DNA of 64,000 bases from a virus. The notes beneath the pieces are model-generated. The model was not told the origin of the DNA and did no database searches. It saw only the letters and a program-made list of their open reading frames with translations. Shown here piece by piece: positions 61,392 through 64,000 of the stretch; the first letter of the stretch is position 1, and each line of letters starts with the position of its first letter. Position numbers and translations under genes: made by a program. The DNA is taken from positions 248,001 to 312,000 of the IMG/VR virus record IMGVR_UViG_3300027770_000025; one strand, written 5' to 3'.

Positions 61392-62291
61392 TTATTTCTT
61401 CGAATTTTTATTTATTACTATAGGGGGAAGAGATTTATGATCCATTCTGTATTTTAAGCATGCATCTTCTCTTGCTGGGGATTCTATGATTACGTCTATA
61501 TCCAAGCCGAATGTTGGTATCCTTCTTTTGAGGTATTCTGATTGCTTTGGTATAGATGGTATTCCATAAGCATCACATTCTTGTGACTCTGAATGTATAA
61601 ATACAGGTTTTTGCCCAGCCTTCCAGGTTGAGCAGGAAAGAAAAAGGGCTTCTCTTATACTAAGTCCACCATCATTAAACTGATGTGGCAATAGCCTAAA
61701 ACATATTGGAATATTAGATCTGTAGTAAATACCAGATAGAAGATCAGTAACTGAGAAAAGACTGGGTTTGTCATCATTAACAACACAAAGTTTAGAAACG
61801 ACTGTACTGTCCATCTCCGATAATCTCTCACAAAAGAGATCCATAGTATTTCTTCTATTTCCATAAGCTGATCCAACTCTAACCATTATAGACGGGTAGT
61901 TAATCCCAATTAAATCCAGAATGCTAGATAGTCTGGATAGTAACGATATTGTAGAGCTCTTAATATTATCCAATTGCGTACCTAAGAAATATTCCCTGTT
62001 TATACATAGAAATATTCTGAGATCATTTTTAGTTATTGCCGAATTTATCTCATCGATTATATTCGATACAGGGGATTCTTCCTCTATTACCTCATTAAAG
62101 AAATTTGGTGAAAATTTAAAATTACATACATCTATACATGTGATCTCTATATCGAGCTCAAGATTTAATTTTATATTATCTCTAATTACACAGAGAAACT
62201 CCTCATATGAATTTATCGGGTAGTTTATATCATATGATTCAGAGTGTGGACCTATATAAGATAATTTCGGTGGCGTTTGTCCTAATATCAT
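61392..62291 (-). CDS. UvdE-like TIM-barrel protein with changed metal-site residues
   Basis: 299 residues. Residues ~110-240 follow the UV-damage endonuclease (UvdE/UvsE) pattern: a helix SLLSRLSSILDLIGI, then PSIMVRVGSAYGNRRNTMDL, then SKLCVVNDDKPSLFSVTDLL, and GQKPVFIHSESQ. UvdE cuts 5' to UV photoproducts using a manganese cluster. Here positions that are normally metal ligands differ: the His before Gly-Gly/Ser-x-Tyr-Gly is Arg138, the Glu of E-N-D-D is Val171, and the Asp-x-His-His region reads RLLPHQF. Either the enzyme uses other ligands or it is not an active nuclease. It is expressed upstream of the exonuclease. Confidence 0.6.
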   Translation of the reverse strand: MILGQTPPKLSYIGPHSESYDINYPINSYEEFLCVIRDNIKLNLELDIEITCIDVCNFKFSPNFFNEVIEEESPVSNIIDEINSAITKNDLRIFLCINREYFLGTQLDNIKSSTISLLSRLSSILDLIGINYPSIMVRVGSAYGNRRNTMDLFCERLSEMDSTVVSKLCVVNDDKPSLFSVTDLLSGIYYRSNIPICFRLLPHQFNDGGLSIREALFLSCSTWKAGQKPVFIHSESQECDAYGIPSIPKQSEYLKRRIPTFGLDIDVIIESPAREDACLKYRMDHKSLPPIVINKNSKK

Positions 62292-62341
62292 TTAATCTTT
62301 TTAAGATTGTACTGATAAAAGTATTTTTAGTTTCTGTTAAA

Positions 62342-62830
62342 TTAGCCCCCTGTTGTTTCCAGTCCTAACTCGGACGAATTATAAACAGTTTTAGAATTAT
62401 ATCCTTTATCAACGATTTCGCTGTTTTTGTATTTGGTTTTTGTGGAAATGTTACCGTGTTCACCACCTTCTGCAAACTTAACGGTATTACCCTTAATCTC
62501 TATAACTCTTTCAGTCTTTTTACCTTTATTATAAACTTGAATGAAATATCTATAGCCTATATTATTAGGATTTCTGAATGCTCTAACAATAACACCAGTT
62601 ACTTTATCCTTTGAATCTAACGGTTCAGCTATTACCACATCACCTATCTTATATTCATCACCCTTTACATTGGTTGGCATATTGGGATCAGTACCGACAG
62701 AAATTGATAAATCGCTAAAAGGTTTATAGTTTATTTTTAGGACGCCATTAGCTCCTCCATAACCATAGGTATCACCAAAAGCTCCGCTTTCTCCACCAAA
62801 GTCCTCGTTTATTGATTTAATATACTTCAT
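62342..62830 (-). CDS. Hypothetical protein (162 aa) with core-targeting-like N-terminus
   Basis: I choose the ATG at 62,830, which follows the upstream stop by 4 bp and begins MKYIKSINEDFGGESGAFGD. An earlier ATG at 62,860 overlaps the upstream gene by 26 bp. The short basic helix followed by INE resembles the capsid-targeting/cleavage motif of the core proteins, with cleavage predicted after Glu9 (an Asp follows, less ideal). The middle is a small beta-barrel-like domain (YKIGDVVIAEPLDSKDKVTG; GYRYFIQVYNKGKKTERVIE). No family recognised. Confidence 0.5.
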   Translation of the reverse strand: MKYIKSINEDFGGESGAFGDTYGYGGANGVLKINYKPFSDLSISVGTDPNMPTNVKGDEYKIGDVVIAEPLDSKDKVTGVIVRAFRNPNNIGYRYFIQVYNKGKKTERVIEIKGNTVKFAEGGEHGNISTKTKYKNSEIVDKGYNSKTVYNSSELGLETTGG

Positions 62831-62834
62831 TATG

Positions 62835-63392
62835 CTATTTATCTTCGGAGGCCTCACCATTCTGAAGCGCTAGTAGATCTTTTATTTTTGTAGCTAATTC
62901 AAAATTCTCTGTATCGATTGCTTTTTTAAGCATTGCTTCCAGTCTGATAATATCGGATTCATCCTTTGCTATATCATTTTTTTCTGTATTGCCTATTACA
63001 TGAATTCTTTGTGGCGAATAAATAACTTCCAAGCTAGAATCAAATCTTATATTTAATCCCGCTTTTATATCACCTCTAGAAGGTTCATCGTCTTCATCAT
63101 CATAGTCGTCATCACTTAATTCTACCCATTCCCCATTAACCCAGAATATCATCCAAGGTCCATAGAAAAGCTCGGCCACATCATTATCGATAGCATAGTT
63201 AAGCAACATCTTCAGCTCAGATTTAATGTCATTTTTATTTAAAGTATCTGAAAATACCTTTCTCTTAATACCAGGGATTACTGATGTTCCCTCGCCTACC
63301 CCTATCTTAAAGCATTTATTAACCCCGATAATAGAGTCCCAATCCAAGCTGGAAATAACCTTGTCAATTAGTTTGTTATTCGGTTTCTTCAT
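62835..63392 (-). CDS. Hypothetical protein (185 aa) with C-terminal UVR-like helix
   Basis: The protein starts MKKPNNKLIDKVISSLDWDS. Body alpha/beta with an acidic loop (ELSDDDYDDEDDEPSRGD). The C-terminal helix pair (IIRLEAMLKKAIDTENFELA, then TKIKDLL) fits the UVR/B-C motif used by UvrB and UvrC for contacts, although it is short. It precedes the 162-residue gene (4 bp). A DNA-repair-related or protein-interaction role is possible in view of the UvdE-like neighbour, but this is inference. Confidence 0.5.
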   Translation of the reverse strand: MKKPNNKLIDKVISSLDWDSIIGVNKCFKIGVGEGTSVIPGIKRKVFSDTLNKNDIKSELKMLLNYAIDNDVAELFYGPWMIFWVNGEWVELSDDDYDDEDDEPSRGDIKAGLNIRFDSSLEVIYSPQRIHVIGNTEKNDIAKDESDIIRLEAMLKKAIDTENFELATKIKDLLALQNGEASEDK

Positions 63393-63405
63393 TTCTTATA
63401 TATTT

Positions 63406-63825
63406 CTATTTTTGAAGCCCTGCCTGGTCTGATATATCAGATACCCAAGAAGCATATTTAGCTGGATAAAAATTCTTAATAGTTTCTATGTCTCTTTTGG
63501 ATACCCTATATTTATCTCTTATGAAAGATTCTATTAATTCTGACGCTTTAACCTCCTCTATCTTAATTCCTTCAGATTTCTTAGTCTTTGTATATAACCA
63601 AACTGGGGGTTTGGAAAACCTTGCTGAAAGAGTTCCGTGCCACCAATCTACCACCGGTGCGGGTACGATTTTCATCTTATTGAACTGATTTGCTTGAACG
63701 GGGAATTGTATAGACATTATCCTGTTGATCATAAAAAAGTTTCTGGACTTATCTATTTTACCAACAGCTTTCCATTCGTTTGCTTTGTTATTAAAAATAA
63801 GTTTTATAATATCAAATAATTGCAT
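63406..63825 (-). CDS. Conserved phage protein of unknown function (139 aa)
   Basis: The protein starts MQLFDIIKLIFNNKANEWKA. The middle segment (MSIQFPVQANQFNKMKIVPA, then WWHGTLSARFSKPPVWLYTK) looks like an uncharacterised protein family of T4-like phages, by recollection only. The C-terminus is helical and basic (DKYRVSKRDIETIKNFYPAK). No catalytic motif. It ends 13 bp before the 185-residue gene start. Confidence 0.5.
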   Translation of the reverse strand: MQLFDIIKLIFNNKANEWKAVGKIDKSRNFFMINRIMSIQFPVQANQFNKMKIVPAPVVDWWHGTLSARFSKPPVWLYTKTKKSEGIKIEEVKASELIESFIRDKYRVSKRDIETIKNFYPAKYASWVSDISDQAGLQK

Positions 63826-63831
63826 AGTGTA

Positions 63832-64000
63832 TTATTTTAAGAAATTTTCAAATGGATCAAATCCTTTAGGCTGGACTGGGGTAACTATCCATTCTGTTCC
63901 GTCTAATATTTTTATTCTATCCAGGGTTACTGATTTTTTTTCTAGCTTAATCCCTCTTGTTGTTTCCATTTTACATGAGAAAGAAACATTCTCCGGTATC
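63832..64000 (-). CDS. C-terminal fragment of a gene running off the window
   Basis: A minus-strand frame is open from the window end to TAA at 63,832-63,834 (about 55 residues, ending KGFDPFENFLK). There is no start within the fragment that must be used, and sequence upstream of the internal ATG (63,969) is also open, so this is probably the end of a larger gene outside the window. No function can be given. Confidence 0.6.
   Translation of the reverse strand, partial: IPENVSFSCKMETTRGIKLEKKSVTLDRIKILDGTEWIVTPVQPKGFDPFENFLK

Noticed and set aside
63397-63405. AT-rich element before the ATG at 63,392 as another late promoter
   Set aside because: Only 4 nt from the start codon and lacking the leading G/C, unlike the 16-32 nt spacing elsewhere.
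1-64000. tRNA genes, integrase, insertion sequences, CRISPR arrays
   Set aside because: None were found by reading for cloverleaf-like arms, tyrosine/serine recombinase or transposase motifs, or spaced repeats.

Overview
The window is one continuous stretch of the genome of a large, AT-rich, contractile-tailed (T4-like) bacteriophage. It covers much of the virion-structure region plus a few DNA-metabolism genes at the right end. T4-type parts recognisable by motif and order are a gp23-like major capsid protein, a gp21-like prohead protease, gp6- and gp25-like baseplate wedge proteins, a gp53-like LysM protein, a gp27-like hub and a gp5-like OB-fold spike. Portal, terminase, tail sheath and tail tube are not in the window. 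The host is probably a member of the Bacteroidota: leaders are A-rich with no Shine-Dalgarno sequence, and one tail protein carries the propeller repeat common in that phylum. I see no tRNA, CRISPR array, integrase or insertion sequence.

Layout. Almost everything is on the minus strand, so transcription runs right to left. 1-13,896 and 14,910-24,966: very large tail, baseplate and fibre proteins with collagen-like, beta-propeller and PKD modules. 13,958-14,900: a plus-strand island with a 55-residue ORF and a PhoH ATPase. 24,970-40,016: the baseplate operons, into which an S1-domain RNA-binding protein and a putative amidoligase with a pentapeptide-repeat tail are inserted. 40,037-45,487: small proteins of mostly unknown function, a Nudix hydrolase and one plus-strand gene. 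45,546-47,519: a glutamine-dependent asparagine synthetase and a P-loop nucleotide kinase. 47,629-58,992: the head cassette. Read in the direction of transcription it has a large internal-protein candidate, a protease fused to a repeat-rich scaffold, the major capsid protein, and a set of coiled-coil core proteins. 59,000-64,000: a nucleotidyltransferase, a PolB-type 3'-5' exonuclease, a UvdE-like protein and small genes.

Cross-cutting signals. (1) A GATATATA element lies about 16-32 nt before the first gene of most transcription units and looks like this phage's late promoter. (2) An (L/I/V/T)NE-(S/A/G) motif occurs near the N-terminus of the capsid protein and of several neighbouring proteins, and several times in the scaffold. 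It matches the T4 gp21 cleavage rule and probably marks the set of proteins packed in the prohead core. (3) A 92-bp exact direct repeat has copied the exonuclease 3' end and a promoter to a place in front of the nucleotidyltransferase. The strongest candidates for new biology are the protease-scaffold fusion with its processed internal proteins, the amidoligase/asparagine-synthetase pair, and the phage S1-like protein in a host that does not use Shine-Dalgarno initiation.
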